A stretch of DNA of 64,000 nucleotides from Roseiarcus sp050010035 (GCA_050010035.1 JBEKLU010000003.1:41411-105410); one strand, 5' to 3'. Shown: positions 54,537-63,783, counted from the stretch's first letter. Translations and numbers: made by a program. Notes: generated by a model from the letters alone, not told the origin.

Positions 54537-55196
54537 ATGTTGTCTCGACGCGCCGTCAATCTCGGCATCCTGGCGACCGCCGGCCTCGCCGCGCGGGTGG
54601 CCCCGGTCGCCGCCGCCGAACTGAAGACGATCGATCTGCCGCCGCCCTGGAAAGACGGCGGCAAGCCGCTGGCGCAGGCGGTTTGGGGGCGGCGCTCCAC
54701 TCGCGAGTTCGCCGACAAGCCGGTGCCGATCGAGACGCTGTCGAACCTCTTGTGGACGGCCTGCGGCGTCAATCGCCCGGCCACCCCCGACCGCACCGTG
54801 CCGTCGTGGCGCCACGCCATCGAGAGCGAGATTTTTGTCGCCGCCGCCGATGGCGCCTGGAGCTATGACGCGAGGGCGCATCGGCTGACGCAGGTCCTGC
54901 CCGACGACATCCGCGTCCAGACCGGCATGCAGGACTACGTCGGCTCCGCGCCGCTCGACCTCGTCTATGTCGCCGACGGCGACCGGTTGCAGGGCGTCTC
55001 GGCCGACGAGAAACGCCTGTGGGCGTTCACCGACGTGGGGTTCATCGGCCAGAACGTCTACCTCTACTGCGCCTCCGAGGGACTGGCGACGGTGTTTCGA
55101 GGCTCGGTCGACCGCGCCCGACTGGCGCAGACGCTGCGCCTGCCGGCCGCGAAATTCATCACCTGCGCGCAGACGGTCGGATATCCCAGGGGTTGA
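54537..55196 (+). CDS. SagB/nitroreductase-like flavoprotein with export signal
   Basis: This 219-residue protein starts MLSRRAVNLGILATAGLAAR, a twin-arginine or Sec-like signal. The nitroreductase-fold core shows RRSTREFADKPVP and LLWTACGVNRP. It is 12 bases after the FAD subunit and on the same strand, so it is in the operon. SagB-type FMN proteins oxidise thiazolines or related substrates; as a periplasmic partner of a molybdenum hydroxylase a diaphorase or electron-transfer role is conceivable. The family call is firm; the role is inferred. Confidence 0.85.
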   Translation: MLSRRAVNLGILATAGLAARVAPVAAAELKTIDLPPPWKDGGKPLAQAVWGRRSTREFADKPVPIETLSNLLWTACGVNRPATPDRTVPSWRHAIESEIFVAAADGAWSYDARAHRLTQVLPDDIRVQTGMQDYVGSAPLDLVYVADGDRLQGVSADEKRLWAFTDVGFIGQNVYLYCASEGLATVFRGSVDRARLAQTLRLPAAKFITCAQTVGYPRG

Positions 55197-55459
55197 GGGC
55201 GGAGCGGCGACGTATCCGGCGCCGGCGCCGCAGCGCCCGTTTCCCTATACGCCTCGCATTCGTTCGCGCGGGTTCGATGATGGCCGTTATTTCACAAACA
55301 ATATAAGTTTATAGCGCGCGTCAATAATACATATCATCGCTATAATATTGACTCGTTGGCGCCGCCCGCTGCGCAACCTCGCGGCGGAAAATCGTCACGC
55401 AAGCTGTTGAAATCAGGGAGTCACGCCCGAAAATGGCGCGGCGTCCCCCTGTCCCGCCC

Positions 55460-56773
55460 CTACTGCCGCGTCGACGTCGCGTCGGCGGCCGAAGCCTGCG
55501 GGCCGGGGACGCTGAGCGCGGCGGCGCGATGGGGCGGCAGCGGCGCGTCGGTGGGGATCGGCTGGTCCGGTTCGAAAACTTTGATCGCGGGGCTTTCGGC
55601 GCGGCCGCCGAACCAGTTCTTGACCATGCTCTGCCCGCCGTCGGCGACCTTGCCGACGAAGCCGAAGGGCGAGGCCGGCGCCGCGGCGGCCGAGTTCGGG
55701 GCCGGCGCGTTCGCCGCGGCGGCCGGGGCCGGCGCGGCTTTCGCTGGCGCGTCGGCGCTCGCCACCTTGACCACGGCGGGGACGGGCTTGCCGGAAGCGT
55801 CGAGCGGGATCTCGACCGGCCCGCTCGCCAGCGCTTCGGGATCGCTGACGTCGTTTTCGTGGCCGGCGAAGGCGGCGTTCTGCCCGCCGTCCTGGTAGAC
55901 GACGCGCACCGGCTTGACGCCCTGCGCCACCAGCGCGGCCACCGCCGTCTCGTCGCTCGATTCCTTGGCCGCCACGTCGGCCTCGACCTGATCGTCGCGT
56001 TGCAGCGTCGGGCACGGCTGGGTCGCCTCGACCTCGCCGTCCGCGCTGGCGCCGAAGACGTAGTGCTTGCCGCACACCATCACCGAAGGCTCGGCCTTCG
56101 TCACCTCGAAGTGGTCGGCGCCGGTCTTCAGCTCTTTCCAGAACGCCATGTTGGGGTCGAGCCGGTGCTTGGCGAGGTTCTCGGCGGTCATCCGGAAGGG
56201 GAAGGACTGCATCTGGATCGCGCGTTGGCCGCCATTGAACGCCTCGCGCGCGATCGCGTAGATCTCGCCGATCTGCGCGTCGGTCATCGAGAAGCAGCCC
56301 GCCGACGAACAGACGCCGTGCACCATGATGGCGCCGCCGGTGCGCCCCAGGGCGCGGTCGTAGGCGTTGGGATAGCCGACGTTGAAGGAGAGGTAATAGT
56401 GCGAGTTCGGGTTCATCTGCCCGGGTGCGATCGTGTAGAAGCCCTCGGGCACCTGCCGGTCGCCCTCGCGGGTCTTTGGGCCGAGCTGGCCCGACCAGCG
56501 GCACATCGGATAGCTCTTCAGCAGCGCGTACTGGCCGTCCGACTTCATCTTCCAGATTTCGAGCTCGGCTTCCTGCTTGTAGGTGCGGATGAGGACCGGC
56601 GCGGATTCGGTCGTGCCGATCTTGTCCATCAGCGCCAGCGTCTCGTTCGGGATCGGGCGCAACGAGCGGCCGGACCCCGCATCGAGGTCGTCCTCGCACG
56701 CTGTGGCGAGCGCCCCCGCGGCGACGGTCAGGCTCAGCGCGAAAAGTCGCTTTCCCCAAGAATTCAACGGCAT
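55460..56773 (-). CDS. YafK-like murein L,D-transpeptidase, lipoprotein-like
   Basis: This 437-residue exported protein has a signal with a lipobox-like LATAC (Cys26) and a YkuD domain. The active site is VHGVCSSAGCFSM (about residues 150-162). A Pro/Ala-rich low-complexity tail from about residue 310 is typical of alphaproteobacterial forms. ATG 56773 gives the start. In E. coli, YafK (DpaA) cleaves the Lpp-peptidoglycan link. There is no neighbour in an operon. Confidence 0.9.
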   Translation of the reverse strand: MPLNSWGKRLFALSLTVAAGALATACEDDLDAGSGRSLRPIPNETLALMDKIGTTESAPVLIRTYKQEAELEIWKMKSDGQYALLKSYPMCRWSGQLGPKTREGDRQVPEGFYTIAPGQMNPNSHYYLSFNVGYPNAYDRALGRTGGAIMVHGVCSSAGCFSMTDAQIGEIYAIAREAFNGGQRAIQMQSFPFRMTAENLAKHRLDPNMAFWKELKTGADHFEVTKAEPSVMVCGKHYVFGASADGEVEATQPCPTLQRDDQVEADVAAKESSDETAVAALVAQGVKPVRVVYQDGGQNAAFAGHENDVSDPEALASGPVEIPLDASGKPVPAVVKVASADAPAKAAPAPAAAANAPAPNSAAAAPASPFGFVGKVADGGQSMVKNWFGGRAESPAIKVFEPDQPIPTDAPLPPHRAAALSVPGPQASAADATSTRQ

Positions 56774-56889
56774 CGCTTCCTAACTCGTCCCCATCCGCTT
56801 AGCGGATCGTCGCCAAAAAGTCCATGCGGCCATTAAGCGCCTTTAACCTTTCCATCGCCTTAACCCGGCCCCTCGCGGTCGCGCTCCGC

Positions 56890-57831
56890 CTATCCGCCAC
56901 CGCCCATCAAGCGCTCGACCGCCTCGAGGGTCGGGGCGGAATCGGCGCCGCCGGGGCCGGTCGTCGCCAAAGCCCCGCAGGCGGCGGCGAACCGCACCGC
57001 ATCGGCTAGCGGATCGCCGCGCGCCAGCGCCATGGCGAGGCCGCCATTGAAGCAGTCCCCGGCGCCGACACTGTTGACCGCCCGGACGGAGAATAGCGGA
57101 ACAAATCCCTCGCTCTTGGAATCGCGGTAGTACACGCCGCGCGCGCCCATCTTGATGATCGCGGCGGGAGCGCCGCGCGCCAGCAGGCGGGACGCCGCCG
57201 CCGCCGCCTCCCGCGGATTGGTCGGAAGAATCCCGACGAGCGTCTCCGTCTCGGTTTCGTTGGGCGAGATAACGTCCGCGGCGCGAAAGACTTCGTCGTC
57301 CAGTCCGCCGATCGGCGCAGGCGCCGGATCGAGGATCACCACCCCCGCCGCTGCCCGCACCAGGCGAGCGGCGGCGAGACTGGCCGCCAAGGGCGTCTCC
57401 AGTTGCAGCAGCAGCGCGTCGGCGAGCTGCAGCGCCGGCTTTGCGGCGTCGACGTCGGCCTCGCCGACGGCGAGATTGGCGCCGCCGATCACGATGATGC
57501 TGTTTTCGGCGCGCCGATCGACGTCGATCACCGCCACGCCGGTCGGCGCGTTCGGGTCGCTGGCGAGATGATCCAGTTCGACGCCCAGCTCGGCGAGCCG
57601 ACGGCGCGCGAGGGCGCCGAACGCGTCCGTTCCGGTCCGGCCGACGAATATCGACCGCCCGCCCAGCCGGGAGACGGCGACCGCCTGGTTCGCGCCTTTG
57701 CCCCCGAGCGCGATCGTATACCGTCGCCCCATCACTGTTTCGCCGGGACGCGGCAAGCGCTCGCAGAAGGCGGTGATGTCGACGTTGACGCTGCCGCACG
57801 TGGCGACTGTCGGTGGCGATCGCGGGACCAT
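56890..57831 (-). CDS. rbsK: Ribokinase
   Basis: This 313-residue PfkB-family kinase phosphorylates ribose. Features are GSVNVDITAFCERLPRPGE (N-terminal signature), GGKGANQAVAVSRLGG, SPNETE and GAGDCFNGG with the catalytic aspartate. It is the last gene of a minus-strand operon after the sugar-binding protein. Length and motifs match E. coli RbsK. Deoxyribose or other sugar kinases of this family are the alternative. Confidence 0.93.
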   Translation of the reverse strand: MVPRSPPTVATCGSVNVDITAFCERLPRPGETVMGRRYTIALGGKGANQAVAVSRLGGRSIFVGRTGTDAFGALARRRLAELGVELDHLASDPNAPTGVAVIDVDRRAENSIIVIGGANLAVGEADVDAAKPALQLADALLLQLETPLAASLAAARLVRAAAGVVILDPAPAPIGGLDDEVFRAADVISPNETETETLVGILPTNPREAAAAASRLLARGAPAAIIKMGARGVYYRDSKSEGFVPLFSVRAVNSVGAGDCFNGGLAMALARGDPLADAVRFAAACGALATTGPGGADSAPTLEAVERLMGGGG

Positions 57832-57910
57832 GTGCGTTCTTTCGACGAAATCGGGAATCGGTCGCCTGCGGCCCGGAGGCGCCGCAAGCGACCGGCGACG
57901 GACGGCGGTC

Positions 57911-58795
57911 TCAGCCGCCGCCGACCACCTGCAACGGAACGCCGGTGAACTTCGGCACGCTCTGGCCCTTGAGGACCTTGTCCGCGGCCTCGACGCCGAG
58001 GCTTCCGATCATCGCGGGTTGCTGCGCGATCGTGCCGTACATCGCGCCCGCCTTGATCGCCGCGCGGGCGTCGTCCGTCGCATCGAAGCCGACCACGATC
58101 ATCTTGCGATTGGCCGCCTGAATGGCCTTCACGGCTCCGAGCGCCATCTCGTCGTTCTGCGCGAACACCGCGTCGATGTCCGGCTGCGCCTGCAGGATGT
58201 TCTCCATCACGTTGAGGCCCTGCGTGCGGTCGAAATTCGCCGTCTGGCTGGCGATGATCTTGATGCCCGGGGCGGTGGCGAGCTCATCGCCAAACCCCTT
58301 GCCGCGATCGCGCGCCGCGGACGCGCCGGGGACCCCTTCGAGTTCCACGACCTTGCCCTTGCCGCCGAGCTTCTTGATCACCAGGTCGGCGGCCATCCGC
58401 CCGCCGGCCACGTTGTCCGACGCGATGTGGGTGACGACGTCGCCCCCGTTCGCCGAACGATCCAGCGTGATGACGGGAACGTTCTTGTGATTGGCGGCGA
58501 GGACCGACGATTTCGCGGCGTCGGAGTCGGCGGGGTTCAGCATCACGAGCTTGACGTTCTGATTGAGCACGTCCTCGACGTTGGACAGCTCCTTGGCGGG
58601 ATCGTTCTGACTGTCGAGCACGACCAGGTCGTAGCCGAGCTCCTTGGCCTTCGCCGCGGCGCCGTCCTTCAAGGTGACGAAGAACGGATTGTTGAGCGTC
58701 GAAAGCACAAGCGCCAACTTGTCAGCCGCGTGCGCGGCCGTTGTCGCGCCGGCCGCGATGATCGCGGCGAGCGCAACGCCCAGGAACTTTCTCAT
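57911..58795 (-). CDS. rbsB: Ribose-type ABC sugar-binding protein
   Basis: This 294-residue periplasmic protein has a clear signal (FLGVALAAIIAAGATTAAHA, cleavage before ADK). The Peripla_BP_4 fold shows LALVLSTLNNPFFVTLKDGA at the N-terminus, with NDEMALGAVKAI in the second lobe. It is second in the permease-binding protein-kinase run, and the kinase downstream supports ribose. Confidence 0.93.
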   Translation of the reverse strand: MRKFLGVALAAIIAAGATTAAHAADKLALVLSTLNNPFFVTLKDGAAAKAKELGYDLVVLDSQNDPAKELSNVEDVLNQNVKLVMLNPADSDAAKSSVLAANHKNVPVITLDRSANGGDVVTHIASDNVAGGRMAADLVIKKLGGKGKVVELEGVPGASAARDRGKGFGDELATAPGIKIIASQTANFDRTQGLNVMENILQAQPDIDAVFAQNDEMALGAVKAIQAANRKMIVVGFDATDDARAAIKAGAMYGTIAQQPAMIGSLGVEAADKVLKGQSVPKFTGVPLQVVGGG

Positions 58796-58840
58796 GGCTC
58801 ACCCTCATTCTGCTTCAGCGTGACCGATTTCTGCGGGTCA

Positions 58841-59788
58841 CTATGCAGACTTGCCGCGCATATCAGCGAGCACGGCGAGTAGGATGACGGCTCCCTTGGC
58901 GATCATCTGATAGTAGGACGAAACGTCCATCAGATTGAACGCGTTGCTGAGCACGCCGATGATCAGCGCGCCGACGAGAGTGCCGAATAGCGAACCTCTG
59001 CCGCCCGCCAGGCTGGTTCCGCCCAGGACCACGGCGGCGATGGCGTCGAGCTCGTAACCGGCGCCGGCGGTCGGTTGCGCGCTTTCCAGGCGAGAGGTGA
59101 TGATGACGCCGGCGACGGCGGACAGCATTCCGGACAATGCGTAGACCGCGACCTTGATCGAGCCGACGTGAACGCCCGCTAGGCGCGCCACCTCTTCGTT
59201 GCCGCCGATCACGTAGACGTAGCGGCCGAAGCGCAGGCGCGTGAACGTGAACCACGCCGCGGCGAAGACCGCCGCCGTCGCGACGACGGGATTGGGAACG
59301 CCCAGGAGATATCCGGCGCCGAGGTTGAAGAAGGCCTCCGACGCCGGGCGGCCGCTGGTGTCGATGGGCGTGCCGTTGGTGAAGACGAGCGTCGCGCCGC
59401 GTAGCGCCGTCATGCTGACCAACGTCGCGATGAACGGTTGCACCTTGCCGGCGACCACCGCCAAACCGGACAGGGCGCCGAGGCCGGCGCCCAGCAGCAG
59501 TGTCAGGCAAAGCGTCACGCCCAGCCCGAAGCCGGCCGCCACCAGAGCCGCAGCCACGGCGCCGGTGAACGCCAGCAGCGCGCCCACCGACAGATCGATG
59601 CCGGCGGTGACGATGACGAAGGTCATGCCCGTGGCCATGATCGCGTTGACCGAAGTCTGCCTCAGGACGTTGAGCAGATTGCCGATCTGAAGGAACGCGG
59701 GGCTCGCGATCGCGGTGGCGACCACCAAGACGACCAGCCCCGCCAGCGCGAGATGAGTGGCAAGAAACCGTTTCGCGTACTCGATCAT
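58841..59788 (-). CDS. rbsC: Ribose-type ABC permease
   Basis: This 315-residue inner-membrane protein has about eight to ten helices. TFVIVTAGIDLSVGALLAF is the RbsC/XylH-type signature, and AGGRGSLFGTLVGALIIGVL contains the EAA-like loop region. ATG 59788 (MIEYAKRFLATHLALAG) matches the usual start; the longer frame upstream is not protein-like. The partner ATPase (RbsA) is not upstream as usual and is not in the window. The transporter needs an ATPase elsewhere. Confidence 0.93.
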   Translation of the reverse strand: MIEYAKRFLATHLALAGLVVLVVATAIASPAFLQIGNLLNVLRQTSVNAIMATGMTFVIVTAGIDLSVGALLAFTGAVAAALVAAGFGLGVTLCLTLLLGAGLGALSGLAVVAGKVQPFIATLVSMTALRGATLVFTNGTPIDTSGRPASEAFFNLGAGYLLGVPNPVVATAAVFAAAWFTFTRLRFGRYVYVIGGNEEVARLAGVHVGSIKVAVYALSGMLSAVAGVIITSRLESAQPTAGAGYELDAIAAVVLGGTSLAGGRGSLFGTLVGALIIGVLSNAFNLMDVSSYYQMIAKGAVILLAVLADMRGKSA

Positions 59789-59998
59789 CGCCCCCCTCAC
59801 GCCTCCCCGACAAAGCCCTGCTGATCGATCGAGGCATGGCCGCGGACGGCGGCCGACTGCGTGGCGAAGGCGCTCGCGCGACATGGGCGCGGCGGCGCAG
59901 CGGGGACGACCCGCAGCCGGAGGGAACAGCGCCGCCAAAGATCGGCATTTCCACGTCCTCAATGAGCCGTAAGTTCGGTCCTCGACGCGGTTGACGCC

Positions 59999-60012
59999 TT
60001 GACTCAGATCAA
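59999..60012. promoter_or_regulatory. FNR/FixK-like box upstream of the ribose operon
   Basis: TTGACTCAGATCAA fits TTGA-N6-TCAA. It lies 211 bases before the rbsC start, in the 309-base gap between rbsC and accA. No other gene is seen in that gap. A remote upstream position makes direct control uncertain. Confidence 0.45.
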
Positions 60013-60097
60013 CGCCGGGCGGCCGTTGCGCAAACGCGCTTCACGACGGCGCCGGCGATCGCCGACGGCAGGGCGCCTGGCGAGCCGGCGCAGCGGT

Positions 60098-61051
60098 TCA
60101 GATCTTGCGCCCGATGGCGAGGAATTTCGTCGCCCGCGACTCGCGCAGTTCCTCGCGCGACATGTTTCCCAGCGCCCCGAGCGCCGCGTCGACGGCGCGC
60201 CCCGTCGCCGCGATCGCCGCCTCGGGATCGCGATGCGCGCCGCCGACCGGCTCCGGCACGATCGCGTCGATGATGCCGAATTTCAGCAAGTCCTGGGCGG
60301 TGATCTTCATGCTCGTCGCCGCATCCTGGGCGCGCGAGGAATCGCGCCACAGGATCGAGGCGGCGGCCTCCGGCGAGGCGACGGTGTAGATGGCGTGTTC
60401 GAGCATGAGGACCTTGTTGCACGCGGCGATCGCCAGGGCGCCGCCCGAGCCGCCCTCGCCGACGACCACCGCGACGTTGGGCACGCCGAGCGCCAGGCTC
60501 GCGTCGGTGGCGCGCGCGATGGCCTCCGCCTGACCGCGCTCTTCCGCGTCGACCCCCGGCCAGGCGCCGGCGGTGTCCACCAGGGAGACGACCGGCAGGT
60601 CGAAGCGGTCGGCGAGCTCCATCAGGCGCGCCGCCTTGCGATACCCCTCGGGGCGCGCCATGCCGAAATTATGGCGCAGGCGACTGGCAGTGTCGTCACC
60701 CTTCTCGTGGCCGATGAGGCAGATCGGCGCGCCGCGAAACCTTCCGAGCCCGCCGACGATCGCGGCGTCGTCGGCGAATTTGCGGTCGCCGGCGAGCGGC
60801 GTGAAATCTTCCATCAGGCCTTTGACGTAATCGCAGAAGTGCGGGCGCCCCTGCACGCGCGCCACTTGGGTCTTCTGCCAGGGTGTCAGCGCCGCGTAGA
60901 GATCGGCCAGCACCTTGGCCGACCGCGCCTCGAGCTTGGCGACTTCTTCGCCGATGGCCGGCGCGTCTCCTTTGGCGGCGAGCGCGCGCAACTCGTCGAT
61001 GCGCGCGTCGATGTCGGCCACGGGCGTTTCGAAGCTCAGATACGTGCGCAT
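60098..61051 (-). CDS. accA: Acetyl-CoA carboxylase carboxyltransferase subunit alpha
   Basis: This 317-residue enzyme is the alpha subunit of the carboxyltransferase that makes malonyl-CoA for fatty acid synthesis. Characteristic parts are LIGHEKGDDTASRLRHNFGM, SLVDTAGAWPGVDAEERGQ, GEGGSGGALAI and ASILWRDSSRAQDAA. The start is ATG 61051. It stands alone, as accA often does in Rhizobiales, and sits at the border with the integrated element, 109 bases before the tRNA remnant. Confidence 0.97.
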   Translation of the reverse strand: MRTYLSFETPVADIDARIDELRALAAKGDAPAIGEEVAKLEARSAKVLADLYAALTPWQKTQVARVQGRPHFCDYVKGLMEDFTPLAGDRKFADDAAIVGGLGRFRGAPICLIGHEKGDDTASRLRHNFGMARPEGYRKAARLMELADRFDLPVVSLVDTAGAWPGVDAEERGQAEAIARATDASLALGVPNVAVVVGEGGSGGALAIAACNKVLMLEHAIYTVASPEAAASILWRDSSRAQDAATSMKITAQDLLKFGIIDAIVPEPVGGAHRDPEAAIAATGRAVDAALGALGNMSREELRESRATKFLAIGRKI

Positions 61052-61160
61052 ATGACCTTACGGCGGACGCGCCCATGGGCGAGGGCGCGCGAAACTGGCG
61101 ACAAGCGCCGACGAAGTCAAGGCGGCGCCCGGCGAGACCGGCGCCGCGGCGGGAGGACGT

Positions 61161-61207
61161 TGGCGCGCCCGGAGAGGCTTGAACTCCCAACCCTCGGTTT
61201 CGAAGAC
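61161..61207 (-). pseudogene. tRNA-Arg(TCG) 3' remnant, likely attachment site
   Basis: On the minus strand this reads as the 3' half of a tRNA: loop CTTCGAA (anticodon TCG), 3' anticodon stem ACCGA, a TTC T-loop, and an encoded CCA end. Homology stops in the 5' anticodon stem, where AATGT replaces the pairing half, so the tRNA cannot fold. A tyrosine integrase gene begins 44 bases further right. This is the classic trace left when an element integrates into a tRNA 3' end; an intact copy is expected at the far end. Confidence 0.85.
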
Positions 61208-61250
61208 ATTAGGGTCACCTCATTTTTGCGTGATTATATCAGTTCGATAA

Positions 61251-62363
61251 CTAGCCTTCTGCTTGCTTCCGTGGGACTTCCCGTGGGACTTTTTCCCTCG
61301 GCTTCGATAGGCGCTGCAAAGCGTCGGCGAGGTCATCATCCATGACATGGGCGTAACGGGCGGTCGTCCTTACGTCACTATGGTTCAGCGCGCGGGAAAC
61401 GAGCTTTAGGTTGCCGGTTTCACGCAAGAGCTTCGTCGCCATGTCGTGGCGGACGTCATGGAACCGGAAGCCCATAATACCCGCGCGCTTGCGCATGGCT
61501 TGCCATTCCGACCGTGCCCCCATGTAGGTTATGGGGCAGCGGTCGCCCTTGCGGTGTCCCTTCTTGGGGCGTTTGCAAACATAGGTGAACACGGCCTCGG
61601 GATGATTGCCCTTCAAAGGTTCCAAGATCGCGGCGACGGCGGGCGTTATGGGCGTCCTGACGAGCCTACCGCCCTTGCCCGTGGTCGCAATGGTTTTGCC
61701 TTGCCAATTGACCTTCTCCCACGTGATCAGGGTCTCGGCGAGTCGCAAGCCCGTTGCCGAGGCGAATCGGAACCACGGTTCGTAGTCGGGGCGAAGTGCG
61801 CCGGAAAGGGCATCAGCCTCGCCCGCGTGAAGCTCGCGGACCCGTTCGGGCGGTTCCTTTAGGCGGTGCTGACGCCAAATAGGTTCACGCGGGAACTGAT
61901 AGCGCCAAATAGTCCGGGCGCGAATGAACAGCTTGCGAAGCGGCTCGACCGCGCTCCGATTCACGGTCGCGTTGGACACGGTTTTCTTGCCCCGCCCTTT
62001 GACCGTATGTTCCCGACGCCATGAAACGAGGGCGGTCACGTCGGCGTCTGTGATTTCGGCAAGGCGCTTGTCCTTGCCGAAGAACTTGATGAGCAATTCA
62101 AGCGCGTGCCACGTCCCTTTGTGGTCACGGTGATGCTGCCCGACTTCGGTCCAATAGCGCCCGGCCGCATGACGCAAGAGAAGCGGGCCGTTGCCGGTTC
62201 GCTTCTCGGCTTCAATATCTTCGCGCGCCTTGGTTTTCAGTTTACGTTCGATGACTTCGGCTTCTTTCCGGTTCCTGGTTTCGGTATTGCCAGAAAATCG
62301 ACGGCCCCGGACATAGAAGTCGAAGCTGTATGTTTCAGAGTCGGTACGCTTGAAGACTGACAC
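61251..62363 (-). CDS. int: Tyrosine-type site-specific integrase
   Basis: This 370-residue recombinase has the catalytic residues Arg in ATGLRLAETL, His-x-x-Arg in HDVRHDMATKLL, and His and Tyr in LNHSDVRTTARYAHV. The N-terminal core-binding part is helical. GTG 62363 with GGGAG upstream is chosen; it overlaps the excisionase-like gene by 127 bases in another frame. It is oriented towards the tRNA remnant. It directs integration of the element that continues to the right of the window. Confidence 0.94.
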   Translation of the reverse strand: MSVFKRTDSETYSFDFYVRGRRFSGNTETRNRKEAEVIERKLKTKAREDIEAEKRTGNGPLLLRHAAGRYWTEVGQHHRDHKGTWHALELLIKFFGKDKRLAEITDADVTALVSWRREHTVKGRGKKTVSNATVNRSAVEPLRKLFIRARTIWRYQFPREPIWRQHRLKEPPERVRELHAGEADALSGALRPDYEPWFRFASATGLRLAETLITWEKVNWQGKTIATTGKGGRLVRTPITPAVAAILEPLKGNHPEAVFTYVCKRPKKGHRKGDRCPITYMGARSEWQAMRKRAGIMGFRFHDVRHDMATKLLRETGNLKLVSRALNHSDVRTTARYAHVMDDDLADALQRLSKPREKVPREVPRKQAEG

Positions 62364-62575
62364 TTCGTAATCTCCCGCTCTTTCTGATTCTTGATGAAGG
62401 TTTCGAGGTTGTATGTCGTGAAGCGATGGATTTTCCGCGTCTTCGTGCCGACGTTGATGAAGCGGAGCCGCCCGGCGTGGACGTGTTCCATCAAATTCTT
62501 TTCCGAAATGCCGAGCCGTTCGGCGGCGTCGGCGGGCTTCATCAAAGGTTCGTCGAGTAATTGGCGGTCGGTCAT
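62237..62575 (-). CDS. Excisionase-like HTH protein
   Basis: This 112-residue protein has a MerR/HTH_17-type DNA-binding N-terminus (MKPADAAERLGISEKNLMEH, about residues 12-31) and a basic C-terminal tail. It precedes the integrase on the same strand with an out-of-frame overlap, which is common for xis-int pairs. ATG 62575 has AGGATTGG upstream. It probably controls integrase direction and its own transcription. The overlap makes the exact C-terminus less certain. Confidence 0.8.
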   Translation of the reverse strand: MTDRQLLDEPLMKPADAAERLGISEKNLMEHVHAGRLRFINVGTKTRKIHRFTTYNLETFIKNQKEREITKCQSSSVPTLKHTASTSMSGAVDFLAIPKPGTGKKPKSSNVN

Positions 62576-63116
62576 GTTCCAATCCTAGGTTCGTCGCCGC
62601 GCGTCAGGTCATGAGTGACAATTTTCGCTTCGCCCGCCCCGCCAGCGTTGGCTTGAAGCCGACGCGCAAAATCATCGTCCGACTCGGGCGTAGTATGAAT
62701 GCGCCACATCGAAGCACGATATTCGTAATAATCCACCATCGAACGCAAGTAATTGTTTTACGCATGGTTAACAGCACGAATTGTCGTATCAATGCACTTA
62801 TGTGCACACGTCGTATCATATTAATGCATGCTTATGATCGCGAAAGCGGAGGAACTAAATTGCGACATACCAGGTTGCAGCTATGATCGGTTTGGCGGCG
62901 ACGGGACTCATCCTCGCCGATCATGTAACGACATTAGACTCGCGCGACCGAACCGCAATTGCCTTTCCTCTAACGCTTGCGCCCTCTAGATCGATTAGGA
63001 TGGCCAAGAAACGGCTTCGCGGGCTTGCCGGAGTATCCCGCTCGCGGCCCGTAAGGGCGGCCCGGCGGCCCTCTAAAACGCATTCTGGTTGACGAGGGTT
63101 TCGAAAGGCGCGAACG
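62576..63116. other. AT-rich control region right of the xis-int pair
   Basis: No convincing gene. GC content falls well below the chromosome average around 62,690-62,840. It contains the operator-like structure at 62,783-62,818 and probably the promoters for xis-int (minus) and the following plus-strand gene. Confidence 0.55.
62783..62818. promoter_or_regulatory. Operator-like array (direct repeats around a palindrome)
   Basis: GTCGTATCA occurs at 62783-62791 and again at 62810-62818, on either side of a perfect TGCAC-TTAT-GTGCA palindrome (62793-62806). Such organised sites are typical of phage-type repressor or Int/Xis arm-binding regions. The binding protein is unknown. Confidence 0.6.
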
Positions 63117-63350
63117 GTGCTTGAGGCAAAAGGCGGGAAGCCTCTTAGCCCGGCGCAAAGGACGTCGACAATGGATCGTCATCTCGGTACGGAAGCGACC
63201 ATGGCCCTGCTACGGAAGCTAGCCGAGTTGCCGCTATCCAAAGAGGAAGCGGAAATCGTGGCGATAGTCGAAAAGGGCAAAGGCCGAAAGTTGACGCAAC
63301 AGGAAATCAATCTTTCCTTGGAACAGGCGAGGGCGATTGGCGAGATTTAG
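63117..63350 (+). CDS. Small hypothetical protein of the integrated element
   Basis: This 77-residue, charged helical protein (GTG start) contains KLAELPLSKEEAEIVAIVEKG and LTQQEINLSLEQARAIGEI. There is no recognised domain. A second short frame (EFGEDFDAFAEEVIRALKAD) begins at its stop and ends at 63475, without a usable start, so the region may be a two-gene overlap or a frameshifted gene. Codon use differs from the chromosomal genes. Confidence 0.5.
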   Translation: MLEAKGGKPLSPAQRTSTMDRHLGTEATMALLRKLAELPLSKEEAEIVAIVEKGKGRKLTQQEINLSLEQARAIGEI

Positions 63351-63783
63351 AATTCGGCGAAGACTTCGACGCCTTCGCCGAAGAGGTCATCCGCGCGCTC
63401 AAGGCTGACTCGCTGTACGTGCATCGGCCGCTTGTCAACGCCGACGACATTCGGGCATCGGCGAAAGCGCAATGAGCGCGGCGGCGCGGGCCGATCATTA
63501 GGTTTGGCTTGGAAACGTTCGAAGCGCAGGGGACGCTACACGCGCTGCGAACGCCAATACCGAGGCGAAGTGAGCTTCGAAGATCGCTCTTGCCGCCGGA
63601 ATGCGCTTACGCGTTTCAAATCCAAACTGATGAACCGTGCTGCAATTCTTGCACACAAGTGCATGGGCGAGTTGTACCCCTGTAAATAGCGGAGTTCTTG
63701 AATCTTATCAAAGGCTCCGATGCGCGAAAATGGCTCTTCCCGTCGTGACGGGCCGGCCCGCTTTGCAATTGAGCCGGCCATCG
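63351..63783. other. Region of the element without an assigned gene
   Basis: Apart from the short acidic frame ending at 63475 (possible second part of the previous gene), I see no start-codon-supported gene. Sequence is lower in GC, consistent with acquired DNA. Confidence 0.45.

Noticed and set aside
62611..62886. Plus-strand 91-residue frame in the AT-rich region
   Set aside because: It crosses the operator-like array, has an odd composition and lacks a ribosome-binding site.
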